DNA from: Phocaeicola plebeius
Lineage (GTDB): Bacteria > Bacteroidota > Bacteroidia > Bacteroidales > Bacteroidaceae
Length of the DNA stretch: 60,178 nt
Direction: 5' to 3'
Assembly: GCA_022767125.1 (NCBI GenBank)
Contig: JALEPZ010000096.1
Location: 1 to 60,178 of the forward strand
Both the position numbers and the translations under genes were made by a program. A model generated the notes under the pieces. That model did not search any database. It saw only the letters and a program-made list of their open reading frames with translations, and was not told the origin of the DNA. Positions 23,720 to 34,030 of the stretch are shown piece by piece (the first letter of the stretch is position 1; every line of letters begins with the position of its first letter).

Positions 23720-24145
23720 TTATGCATTCTTCGCCTTGAAGGCCAACGCATACATCCGCATCTGCTTCACCATGGCCAGCAAACCATTGCTGCGGGTAGG
23801 CGACAGATGTTCCCGCAGGCCGATGGCATCAATAAAATGAAGGTCGGCAGCCAGAATCTCATCGGGTGTATGGCCCGACAAGACCTTGATGAGCAGGGTA
23901 ACAATGCCTTTTACAATCAGCGCATCGCTTTCGGCCTGGAAAATCACCTTCCCGTCTACCATGTCGGCCTGGAGCCAGACACGGCTCTGGCAGCCTTCTA
24001 TCAGGTTCTGTTCCGTCTTGTACTGGGGAGCCAAGGGCTCCTGTTCGTTGCCCAAATCGATAAGCAGCTGGTATTTGTCCATCCAATCGTCGAAGTCACT
24101 GAATTCCTCGATGACTTCCTCTTGCAATTCGTCTATTGTCTTCAT
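23720..24145 (-). CDS. sufE: SufE family cysteine desulfuration protein
   Basis: A 141-residue protein that accepts sulfur from a cysteine desulfurase and hands it to the Fe-S cluster scaffold. The acceptor cysteine is in LIEGCQSRVWL (near residue 50), within the typical SufE fold (LGNEQEPLAPQYKTEQNLIEG upstream, GIVTLLIKVLSGHTPDEI downstream). No suf operon adjoins it. It is 10 bp downstream of the glutaminyl cyclase gene and probably co-transcribed. Confidence 0.95.
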   Translation of the reverse strand: MKTIDELQEEVIEEFSDFDDWMDKYQLLIDLGNEQEPLAPQYKTEQNLIEGCQSRVWLQADMVDGKVIFQAESDALIVKGIVTLLIKVLSGHTPDEILAADLHFIDAIGLREHLSPTRSNGLLAMVKQMRMYALAFKAKNA

Positions 24146-24155
24146 ATCGTTGTAG

Positions 24156-25163
24156 TTATTGTTCGTTGTAAATGACTTGCATGACCGTCTGTCCCACCGC
24201 CTGCAGTGTCCCCTTGTCGATGTTCCCGATGTGGTCGTTCAAGGTATGCCAGGTGGGATTAAAACCGGTATCGGTATTCGGGTTGTAGTCGATGATGTCT
24301 ACACAGGGAATCTGCCGGTACTGGTTGACATATACATGGTCATCGGTCACCTCTCCTCCGTCCTGCTGGAGGAAATAGCGGCCATACCCCAGCGCCTGGG
24401 CAGCCCGCCAGATTTTCTTCATGGCCTTGCCGGCCGTGCGCTGCGAATAGCCTTCATAGTAGAACGTGGCATCGCGGCCTCCCACCATGTCGAGCAGGAT
24501 GCCGAAGCGTGCCTTGTAATCGGGCGTATGAGGAATGCGTCCCCAGTACTGCGAACCGAGGCACCAGTAGTCGGACTTGTGCTGACCGGTATAGAAGTCG
24601 GGAGCTCCATAGTCCTCCGCATCGAAGAAGACGATGTCGATGCCCAGAGTGGCCGGCTGCTGCTGCAACTGGCGGGCGATTTCCAACAAGACCCCTACAC
24701 CACTGGCCCCGTCGTTCGCGCCGTCGATAGCCGTATGGTGGTGGCGGGACTCCTTCTCCTGGTCGGCATACGGGCGGCTGTCCCAGTGCGAGCAGAGCAG
24801 GATGCGCTTGGGCGCTTCGGGACGATAAGCTCCGATGATGTTCCGCGACCGGAGCAACGTGCCGTCGTAGGCCATCAGATCGGCCTCCTGCACGTAGACT
24901 TTCGCACCGAACGCCTCGAGCTGGTTCTTCAGATAGTCCCCGCACTGGCGATGGGCGGCAGCGTTCGGGACACGGGGCCCGAAAGCCACCTGCCGCTCGA
25001 TGTAGGCATAGGCACTGTCGGCACAGAAAGCCGGTACATTCACCTGGATCTTCTCTTCGGCCTCCTCGGTGGCTTGCCCCTTCCCGTTGCTGTTGCCGCA
25101 CGAGAACAAGGCAGTTCCGGCCAGCACGGCCATTGCTATTAGTAACTGTTTGATGGAGTTCAT
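24156..25163 (-). CDS. Animal-type (type II) glutaminyl-peptide cyclotransferase, M28 fold, lipoprotein
   Basis: A 335-residue exported lipoprotein (lipobox LFSC, Cys22). The M28 zinc fold shows LLCSHWDSRPYAD, the metal Asp in IDGANDGASGVG, the catalytic Glu in VFFDAEDYGAP and the metal His in NPTWHTLNDH. Together with FGILLDMVGGRDATFYYEG and DDHVYVNQYRQIPCVDII, these match the periplasmic type II glutaminyl cyclases known from Porphyromonas and Prevotella. Those enzymes convert N-terminal Gln to pyroglutamate on proteins exposed by signal peptidase. A plain aminopeptidase is the alternative. I start at the ATG at 25163, which gives the lipoprotein signal; an upstream ATG at 25214 would spoil it. 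Confidence 0.88.
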   Translation of the reverse strand: MNSIKQLLIAMAVLAGTALFSCGNSNGKGQATEEAEEKIQVNVPAFCADSAYAYIERQVAFGPRVPNAAAHRQCGDYLKNQLEAFGAKVYVQEADLMAYDGTLLRSRNIIGAYRPEAPKRILLCSHWDSRPYADQEKESRHHHTAIDGANDGASGVGVLLEIARQLQQQPATLGIDIVFFDAEDYGAPDFYTGQHKSDYWCLGSQYWGRIPHTPDYKARFGILLDMVGGRDATFYYEGYSQRTAGKAMKKIWRAAQALGYGRYFLQQDGGEVTDDHVYVNQYRQIPCVDIIDYNPNTDTGFNPTWHTLNDHIGNIDKGTLQAVGQTVMQVIYNEQ

Positions 25164-25184
25164 AATGGTATTGTTTTTGCGGGA

Positions 25185-25192
25185 CAAAGATA
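25185..25192 (-). promoter_or_regulatory. -7 box of the glutaminyl cyclase/sufE unit
   Basis: TATCTTTG on the minus strand, 21 bp before the ATG at 25163 and inside the 70-bp gap after the upstream peptidase gene. This separates the cyclase from the Lrp-led operon. Confidence 0.5.
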
Positions 25193-25233
25193 CGTTATTT
25201 CCCGGATACTGCACGATGAAGGCGTAGAATTTT

Positions 25234-27012
25234 TCACCCTTGTCCGCTGTGTTGTACCTGCTCCATCACCCGGAGGAAATTGCCGCCCCAGATACGGCGG
25301 ATATCTTCTTCCGAATAGCGTTCGAAGAGCAGCTGGCGCGTGAAGTTGATAAGTTCAGACGAGTCGTTGCACCCGATGATACCCCCGTCGCCGTCGAAGT
25401 CGGTACCGATGCCTACGTGCTCGATGCCCATCACATTCACCATGTGGTGGAGGTGGTCGATGGCATCGCGAAGGGTGGCGGGACGGTCCTTACGCAGGAA
25501 TCCGCTGTAGAGACAGAGCTGCACCACGCCTCCCTGACGGGCAATGGCCTTCAGCTGGTCGTCGGTGAGGTTGCGCGGATGGTCGCAAAGGGCTCGGCAC
25601 GACGAGTGGGAACAGACAACGGGCTGGCGGCTGATGGCCAGGGCATCGTAGAAACTCCGTTCACCGGCATGGGAGAGGTCGACCATCATGCCCACACGGT
25701 TCATCTCGCGGATGACCTGTTCGCCGAAAGCACTGACACCCAGTTGTTCGTCGTTGTAGCGGGCCGAACCACAAAGGTCGTTGTTACCGTTGTGGCAGAG
25801 GGTCATATAGACCACTCCCCGACGGCGGAACCGCTCCACATTCGCCAGGTCCTTGCCGATGGCATAGCCATTCTCGATGCCGAGCATGATGGCTTTCTTT
25901 CCTTCCCGCTTCAGTCGGTACAGGTCGGACGGGGTATAGGCAATATCAACGGCCGTACAGTGGGCGGCCACCATCTGTTCGATTCCGTTCAACAAGCGGT
26001 CGGCCTTGGCCGTAGCGGCCAGCAGCGCCTCGTCGGTCCGTTCCTTCTGTTCGAGATAGGCCACCATGATGGTGGCATCCTGCCGCCCTTCGGTCATCTT
26101 GTGGAGATCGACCTTGATTTTCGGGTCACGGGTATCGAAATGGATGTCCTGTCCGAAGAACATGGGAGTGTCGCAATGGGTATCGAGGGTCAGTATCCGA
26201 TCGTGCAGCTGTCGGGCGGCGCGGAAAGAACGGGCCTCGTCCACCAGCCACCGGAACAACGGCATCATGCACGGATCCTGGCCAAGGAGAAAGCATTCAG
26301 GATGCCACTGCACGCCGAGCATGGACTTGTATTCGGTGCTTTCGATGGCTTCCACGACCCCGTCGGGCGAGAGGGCAGTCACCCGGAATCCCGGGGCCGG
26401 ATCTTTCACTGCCTGGTGATGGAAGGAGTTGACATACAGTCTGGAAGTCCCCATGATGGCCGCCAGGCGGCTGTCTGGCTCAAGGGTTACCGAGTGGGAG
26501 GCGCATTCGCGCGGCATGTCCTGACTGTGCTTGAGGCAGTTGCCTTCCCGCTGGCTGTAGATGTCCTGATAGAGGGTACCTCCCAAAGCGGCATTCATCA
26601 CCTGAATGCCCCGGCATATGCCCAGAAGGGGCAACTGCCGGTTGGCCGCCAGTCGGGTGAGCAGCCATTCCTGCCGGTCGCGGCAGGGATTGACCCCATG
26701 CAGTTCACGGATGGGCTCCTCGTTCAGGTACAAAGGATTGAGGTCGGCCCCCCCCGACAGCAGCAGTCCGTCTACCCGGTCGAGCAGATTCAGCAGCGCC
26801 TCCTCGTTGTCGAAAGGCGGAATCACCAGGGGGACGGCCCCGGCTTCGAGGACCGATGTATAATAGCCCGGTCCCAACGAGAGGTTCCCTTCGCTGAAGT
26901 TACCGGTAATGCCGATGACCGGCCGCTCGCCCGCATTCGGGAAACGGCGGTGCAGATGCCGGTAGTCGGCTTCGATGTCAAATGTTGAAAAGGTATTCAT
27001 AAATTCATTCAT
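25234..27012 (-). CDS. Fusion of class I glutamine amidotransferase-like (C26) and membrane dipeptidase (M19) domains
   Basis: A 592-residue two-domain hydrolase. Residues about 25-265 are a PuuD-type gamma-glutamyl hydrolase domain: LLSGGADLNP, the nucleophile elbow LLGICRGIQVMNAALGG, and LGVQWHPECF. Residues about 275-590 are a renal-dipeptidase-like M19 domain: the metal site LDTHCDTPM, MVDLSHAGERSF, VVCSHSSCRALCDHPRN and GIGTDFDGDGG. No signal peptide is seen, so it should act in the cytosol. One enzyme could remove a gamma-glutamyl group and then split a dipeptide. It starts 4 bp after the lysO C-terminal gene; an ATG at 27000 is also possible. The longer open frame upstream is antisense-like. 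Confidence 0.92.
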   Translation of the reverse strand: MNEFMNTFSTFDIEADYRHLHRRFPNAGERPVIGITGNFSEGNLSLGPGYYTSVLEAGAVPLVIPPFDNEEALLNLLDRVDGLLLSGGADLNPLYLNEEPIRELHGVNPCRDRQEWLLTRLAANRQLPLLGICRGIQVMNAALGGTLYQDIYSQREGNCLKHSQDMPRECASHSVTLEPDSRLAAIMGTSRLYVNSFHHQAVKDPAPGFRVTALSPDGVVEAIESTEYKSMLGVQWHPECFLLGQDPCMMPLFRWLVDEARSFRAARQLHDRILTLDTHCDTPMFFGQDIHFDTRDPKIKVDLHKMTEGRQDATIMVAYLEQKERTDEALLAATAKADRLLNGIEQMVAAHCTAVDIAYTPSDLYRLKREGKKAIMLGIENGYAIGKDLANVERFRRRGVVYMTLCHNGNNDLCGSARYNDEQLGVSAFGEQVIREMNRVGMMVDLSHAGERSFYDALAISRQPVVCSHSSCRALCDHPRNLTDDQLKAIARQGGVVQLCLYSGFLRKDRPATLRDAIDHLHHMVNVMGIEHVGIGTDFDGDGGIIGCNDSSELINFTRQLLFERYSEEDIRRIWGGNFLRVMEQVQHSGQG

Positions 27013-27016
27013 AAAA

Positions 27017-27619
27017 TTAGAGCGAGCAGAAGAAAGTGACCAAAAAGGGGACACTGAAATCGACGACGAAACCGTGGAAGATAGAAACCACCACAAACTG
27101 CTGGCCGGCCGTACGGGTGATGATGGGCAGGGTAGTATCCATCGTAGTGGCTCCTCCACAGGCGATGGGAGCCAAATTCCCGAACCAACGGACCAGCAAA
27201 GGGGCGGCCAGTAAGGTGACGATTTCGCGGAAGATATTGGCCAGCAAGGCCACGGTACCCAGCTCAGGACCTTTGTACTCGGTGATGAAAATACTGGAAA
27301 GCGAATAGTAACCGAACCCGGCTCCCACGGCCATACAGTCGGGAAGGGTACGATGAGGCAACAGACCGCCGACACAGGCCACCGCCGAAAGGGTACCCAC
27401 GATGGTGGCGACGGGCAACAGGACCAGACGGGGATTCAAAGCCCGAAAGTTCTTCAGAGTCTGCGGGTCGTTGCCGATACTCAACCCTACGCTGAACATC
27501 AGTCCACAGAGCGCATAGAAACTGATATCGGTCTGGGCCATATTCCAAGGAAACAGTCCCCAAGCACCACACAGACATCCGAGGGCAAAGAAACCCACGA
27601 TGATAAGACTGCCTTTCAT
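27017..27619 (-). CDS. lysO: LysO-type lysine exporter, C-terminal half as a separate gene
   Basis: A 200-residue membrane protein with about six hydrophobic segments. It corresponds to the C-terminal part of LysO/YbjE, which exports lysine and toxic lysine analogues. Family marks include CMAVGAGFGYYSLSSIFITE, LANIFREIVTLLAAP and CGGATTMDTTLPII. The ATG at 27619 overlaps the stop of the N-terminal half gene by 4 bp, pointing to translational coupling. The conserved acidic membrane residue of the first half must come from the partner protein. Confidence 0.9.
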   Translation of the reverse strand: MKGSLIIVGFFALGCLCGAWGLFPWNMAQTDISFYALCGLMFSVGLSIGNDPQTLKNFRALNPRLVLLPVATIVGTLSAVACVGGLLPHRTLPDCMAVGAGFGYYSLSSIFITEYKGPELGTVALLANIFREIVTLLAAPLLVRWFGNLAPIACGGATTMDTTLPIITRTAGQQFVVVSIFHGFVVDFSVPFLVTFFCSL

Positions 27620-27891
27620 GCCTTCCTCCCCTTCCTGTACAACCAGTACCACAAGGCCCATGCCGTGCAACAGCTGCCGGCCAGTCCGGCCAGACTGATC
27701 AGAGCGGCTTCAAGTCCCAGGGTGGCCAGACCCTCCACAATCCGCCGGTTGCCGCCTACTTCGATGCCGAGCAGGAACAGCAGCAGCCAGATAAGGGCCG
27801 TAATGCCTCGTTGCACCCACGGCATCGGCCGCCGGCGCAGCAGAAATCCCAGGAGCATTCCTCCCAGCATACACGTGATTACGGTAAACAT
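27616..27891 (-). CDS. LysO-type lysine exporter, N-terminal half as a separate gene
   Basis: A 91-residue protein with three hydrophobic segments (FTVITCMLGGMLLGFLL, ALIWLLLFLLGIEVGG and LAGSCCTAWALWYWLY). It matches the N-terminal DUF340-like part of LysO, including the LLGIEVGGNRRI segment. It ends in a basic tail (YRKGRKA) instead of running on into the rest of the transporter. It overlaps the C-terminal half gene by 4 bp, so a heteromeric transporter is expected. Confidence 0.87.
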   Translation of the reverse strand: MFTVITCMLGGMLLGFLLRRRPMPWVQRGITALIWLLLFLLGIEVGGNRRIVEGLATLGLEAALISLAGLAGSCCTAWALWYWLYRKGRKA

Positions 27892-27900
27892 GGCTGCCGG

Positions 27901-28215
27901 TCAATATTCGTGCTTCCGGTTCGGATTCATCGGGAACCAGCCTTTGCGCACCCGCTCGCGCTGCTCGAACAGTTCCTTGATGGTCCAGAAAGAAGAAAAA
28001 GAAAATACACCCGACAGTGACGCCAACAGCAGGTGGGAAAACAGGACGGAACCAACCAGTCCCGCCAGTCCCAGCAACAGGAATACCCACCAGCACCGGG
28101 TACCCCAATAATACTCGGCCTTGACGACGACCGGATGGAACAACCCGATGATGAGGAACGTACAGATGCCGATGGCTATCCCTCCCAGGTGGTGAGCGGT
28201 GAGCCAATCCATCAT
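27901..28215 (-). CDS. DUF4491 family membrane protein
   Basis: A 104-residue protein with three hydrophobic helices (LGGIAIGICTFLIIGLFHPVV, WWVFLLLGLAGLVGSVLF, LLLASLSGVFSFSSFW) and a soluble tail with KGWFPMNPNRKHEY. It resembles the Bacteroidetes DUF4491 family of unknown function. The start overlaps the end of the lrp gene by 4 bp and the lysO N-terminal gene follows after 9 bp, so it belongs to the same operon. A role as a small partner of the transporter is a guess from context. Confidence 0.85.
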   Translation of the reverse strand: MMDWLTAHHLGGIAIGICTFLIIGLFHPVVVKAEYYWGTRCWWVFLLLGLAGLVGSVLFSHLLLASLSGVFSFSSFWTIKELFEQRERVRKGWFPMNPNRKHEY

Positions 28216-28679
28216 TCGTTCGGAGTTCGGATAGGAATTTCTTTCTTGATGCTTTGTTCCAGCGAAATGAGCGTTTCTGTGGCAGTCACGCCGGGAATCT
28301 CCTGGATCCGGGAGTTCAGCAGTTCCATCAAGTGCTCGTTGTCAGTAGAGTATAATTTGGTCAACATGGTGTAGGGACCTGTCGTGAAATGGCATTCCAC
28401 AATTTCGGGAATCTTGTTCAGCTCAGCCACCACGCTTTTATACATAGAACCTTTTTCCAATTTGATTCCTACATACGTACAAGTGCTGTATCCCAGACTC
28501 TTCGGGTTCACATGATAGCCCGAACCGACAATGACGCCCAAGTCAATCAACCGCTGGACCCGCTGGTGAATGGCTGCACGCGATACACCGCAATCGGCCG
28601 CTACATCTTTGAAAGGAATACGTGCATTTTGGGAGATAATCTCCAAAATCTGTTTGTCAAGGTTGTCAATTTTTTCCAT
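28212..28679 (-). CDS. Lrp/AsnC family transcriptional regulator
   Basis: A 155-residue one-component regulator. The N-terminal winged helix is LDKQILEIISQNARIPFKDVAADCGVSR and the C-terminal RAM/effector domain runs from about residue 70 (YVGIKLEKGSMYKSVVAELN). Such proteins sense amino acids and bind DNA as octamers or dimers. It is the first gene of an operon with DUF4491, the split LysO exporter and the C26-M19 peptidase. Lysine, or amino acids released from peptides, is therefore the natural effector to suspect. Inverted-repeat sequences lie upstream at 28748-28814. Confidence 0.95.
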   Translation of the reverse strand: MEKIDNLDKQILEIISQNARIPFKDVAADCGVSRAAIHQRVQRLIDLGVIVGSGYHVNPKSLGYSTCTYVGIKLEKGSMYKSVVAELNKIPEIVECHFTTGPYTMLTKLYSTDNEHLMELLNSRIQEIPGVTATETLISLEQSIKKEIPIRTPNE

Positions 28680-28709
28680 ACTTTTCTAATTGTTATATCA
28701 TTTTGTAAG

Positions 28710-28717
28710 CAAATATA
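28710..28717 (-). promoter_or_regulatory. -7 box of the lrp operon
   Basis: TATATTTG on the minus strand, 30 bp before the lrp ATG. A TTTG at 28741-28744 is 23 bp upstream, slightly further than usual. Confidence 0.5.
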
Positions 28718-28747
28718 GACAAAGTTTTTGGATGTGGACACAAAATA

Positions 28748-28814
28748 GACACAGATTAACACACATTTCTCAGATTTTAGGGAGTAATCCTCGAAACAAG
28801 TGCCAATCTGTGTC
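28748..28814. promoter_or_regulatory. Long-spaced inverted repeat upstream of lrp
   Basis: GACACAGATT (28748-28757) and AATCTGTGTC (28805-28814) are perfect 10-bp inverted copies 47 bp apart. A related GGACACAAAA lies just outside the left copy. Lrp-type octamers wrap DNA between spaced sites, so this may be an autoregulatory operator. Confidence 0.45.
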
Positions 28815-28841
28815 CAAAAAGTCCTTAGGAAACCGTTTCCT
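28815..28841 (-). terminator. Terminator of the beta-galactosidase gene
   Basis: AGGAAAC and GTTTCCT (28827-28841) form a 7-bp stem around one base. On the minus strand AAGGACTTTTT follows. It lies 8 bp beyond the stop of the GH2 gene. Confidence 0.55.
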
Positions 28842-28848
28842 CAGGTAG

Positions 28849-31977
<3,129 letters not shown>

Positions 31978-31994
31978 TTAATGAATAATTCGGC

Positions 31995-32966
31995 TCATTC
32001 CACCACCCAGGCGGGATTGTGGGGAAGTGTGACGCGAGGAGAGTAGTACATCCCTTCGGCATCGGGAATCCGCAGGGCATACTGCTGCCCTCCATGCACC
32101 GGCAAGGTCTGACTGCGAATCCAAGGATTCAGGTGGCGCAGCAATGCGTAGTTGATGCCCTGCTGCTTGGCAAAACGCGGCAGGTCGTCGATGGTGCGGG
32201 TCACCTTGATTTCCCGATAGGGCACCGGCGGATAAAGGTCGGACACCCGCAGGCGGAACCCGAATGACCGGGGATTCGCCAGCAGCTGCTTAACGGCCAG
32301 GATACGGTAGACATAGCGGGCAGTTTCCGTAACAAGGTGAAGGTCGAGCGCCTCATCGACATATTGCCGTTGCAGTTCGCGGGCAATACGTGCCTGTCCG
32401 GCATTGTAGGCAGCCGCCACACTGATCCAACTCTTGTACTTGGCATAGGCCTGCTGCAGGTATTTGCAAGCAGCGCGGGTAGCTTTTTCCACATGATAGC
32501 GTTCGTCGACATGGCTGTTGACCGTCAGGCCGAACTCTCGTCCCGTTTCGGGCATGAACTGCCAGAGTCCGGCGGCCCCTACCCCCGAACGGGCCAAGGG
32601 GTCCACATTGCTCTCGATGGCCATCAGGTACTTGAAATCATCGGGCACACCGTTGGCGGCCAGAATTGGTTCTACCACGGGGAAATACCGGTTGGCACGT
32701 TTGATAATCTGCAGTGAAGTACTGTGCATATAGCAGAAGGCCAGCAGTTCCCGGTCCATCCGTTCATGCCGGTCGAAGCGGGTCAGGTCGATAGTCTCGC
32801 CGCAGAACTCCAGCCGTTCGGGTACGCTCACGCAACTGTATTCCGCCACAGCATCCACTGCTTCGGAAACCGGACGCTGGGCCACCAGCGAAGCATCTCC
32901 TGCCAACAAGAGCGCCATGAGTATAGCCATGTTTTTATAGTGAAAGATACATTTCCTCAGTTCCAT
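31995..32966 (-). CDS. Exported lytic transglycosylase (MltD-like)
   Basis: A 323-residue murein-cleaving enzyme. After the signal peptide (MAILMALLLAGDASLVAQ) comes a goose-lysozyme-like SLT domain: catalytic Glu in MAIESNVDPLARSGVGAAG, then LWQFMPETGREFGL and AAAYNAGQARI. The C-terminal region (NYALLRHLNPWI) is reminiscent of a degenerate LysM-like segment. The longest frame starts at 32966; the ATG at 32930 gives a tighter signal peptide and may be the true start. It is followed by the beta-galactosidase gene. Confidence 0.93.
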   Translation of the reverse strand: MELRKCIFHYKNMAILMALLLAGDASLVAQRPVSEAVDAVAEYSCVSVPERLEFCGETIDLTRFDRHERMDRELLAFCYMHSTSLQIIKRANRYFPVVEPILAANGVPDDFKYLMAIESNVDPLARSGVGAAGLWQFMPETGREFGLTVNSHVDERYHVEKATRAACKYLQQAYAKYKSWISVAAAYNAGQARIARELQRQYVDEALDLHLVTETARYVYRILAVKQLLANPRSFGFRLRVSDLYPPVPYREIKVTRTIDDLPRFAKQQGINYALLRHLNPWIRSQTLPVHGGQQYALRIPDAEGMYYSPRVTLPHNPAWVVE

Positions 32967-33181
32967 AGTCCATCGTAAAAGATTTTGGTACTAAGGTATG
33001 AAGAATCGACAGAACGGGAAAAAGTATTAAGTTTCTTTCACCATTTTTCCCGAACAAGTACCTATTCGATAATACATCCACTTTGCACTGACAGATTTCT
33101 CACTTTGTTTGAAATGACAGGGAAAAAGGAAAGCAGAAATACGATTCTCGTACAGTCCGGGGGGCATCCTGTCGCAATGCT
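32967..33181. other. Intergenic region with a dispersed-repeat arm
   Basis: About 215 bp without a credible gene. It holds the promoter region of the transglycosylase gene and a copy of the dispersed repeat at 33091-33121. The open frames here read as chance. Confidence 0.5.
33091..33121 (+). repeat. Single arm of the dispersed repeat family
   Basis: The segment GATTTCTCACTTTGTTTGAA and its flanks align along 31 bp with 2501-2531 (22 identities). The ATGACAGG end is shared. No partner arm is evident. Confidence 0.5.
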
Positions 33182-33655
33182 TCAGTCGTCCTTCAACTGG
33201 AAACTGCGCAGGATAAGACCAGGCAACGTGTCGTCCTTCTCCTTATAGACAATCGATACATAGAAGCCGCAACTGCCATCCTTGGCCATCAGATAACTGT
33301 AGGTACAGGGGTCTGTCTCGCAATCGCCAGACAACTGCACTCCGTGGAACTGGGGCAGATCGAACGACGTGACTGCCGACTGGCGGGTCACTTCATCGTC
33401 CGTAGCCACGCTCTTCAACTCTTCAGCCAGCTCAGCGGCTCGCAGTCCGTCGCCTTCGAGCAACTGCACGGTGACATAATAAGTAGGGTCAGCCATGACG
33501 AATCCTTCCTCCGAATCGTCTTCCACGGCAAAGCCTGCGGGAACCTTGAACGTGACCCCGTAGGCTTTCCATTCCGTAGTGACCAGTTCTTGCGCTTTCA
33601 CCGGAAAGGCAAGCAACGACAAGGCAGCCACAGCTGCCGCAAATGAAATTTTCAT
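33182..33655 (-). CDS. Small exported protein of unknown function
   Basis: A 157-residue protein with a clear signal peptide (SFAAAVAALSLLAFPVKAQ). The mature part has the pattern WKAYGVTFKVPAGFAVEDDS and two cysteines in GDCETDPCTYSYLM that may form a disulfide. It ends in FQLKDD. I do not recognise the family; the fold hints at a small lipid- or ligand-binding sandwich. Its ATG overlaps the stop of the DUF2007-like gene by 4 bp, so the two are co-translated. Confidence 0.8.
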   Translation of the reverse strand: MKISFAAAVAALSLLAFPVKAQELVTTEWKAYGVTFKVPAGFAVEDDSEEGFVMADPTYYVTVQLLEGDGLRAAELAEELKSVATDDEVTRQSAVTSFDLPQFHGVQLSGDCETDPCTYSYLMAKDGSCGFYVSIVYKEKDDTLPGLILRSFQLKDD

Positions 33656-33882
33656 GCTTTTTTTTCTGCTACAACTTTTCGGGCATACACTTCTTCTTCC
33701 TTATTAACCATGACCAGTACCTGACCTCCCATGTCCAAATAAGGAGAAGTCACCATCGACAGGCCTTCGTCTTTGATCATCGACGACACTCCGGCCGAAT
33801 TGAGCAAGCCCTTCACAATCTCGGCTTCCCAGAGACTGCCCCGGAAAACCTCTACCAGCGATCCATACATTTTAGGTTCCAT
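33652..33882 (-). CDS. DUF2007-like small protein
   Basis: A 76-residue protein with the pattern of DUF2007 (signal-transducing, PII-like small domain): VEVFRGSLWEAEIVKGLLNS, then GVSSMIKDEG and VLVMVNKEEEVYARKVV. Such proteins are small ferredoxin-like domains of unknown function. It is first of a two-gene unit with the exported protein at 33182-33655. Confidence 0.8.
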   Translation of the reverse strand: MEPKMYGSLVEVFRGSLWEAEIVKGLLNSAGVSSMIKDEGLSMVTSPYLDMGGQVLVMVNKEEEVYARKVVAEKKA

Positions 33883-33993
33883 AATCTGTCCGTTTTTTGG
33901 TTAATAATTCAGTTTTCTTCTCTCGGTAGGGTAAAGATAAGAAAGATTTGTCAATAACTGGTCAAAAATAACGGGAAATAATAAAATTAATCC

Positions 33994-34001
33994 TATTTTT
34001 G
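33994..34001 (+). promoter_or_regulatory. -7 box of proA
   Basis: TATTTTTG, 29 bp before the proA ATG. No TTTG is seen at the usual spacing. Confidence 0.5.
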
Positions 34002-34030
34002 CGAGCGTGTAACCAAAAAACAAGGAAAAG

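Noticed and set aside
25240-26988. 582-codon plus-strand frame opposite the C26-M19 gene
   Set aside because: Antisense shadow; the minus strand carries two full catalytic domains.
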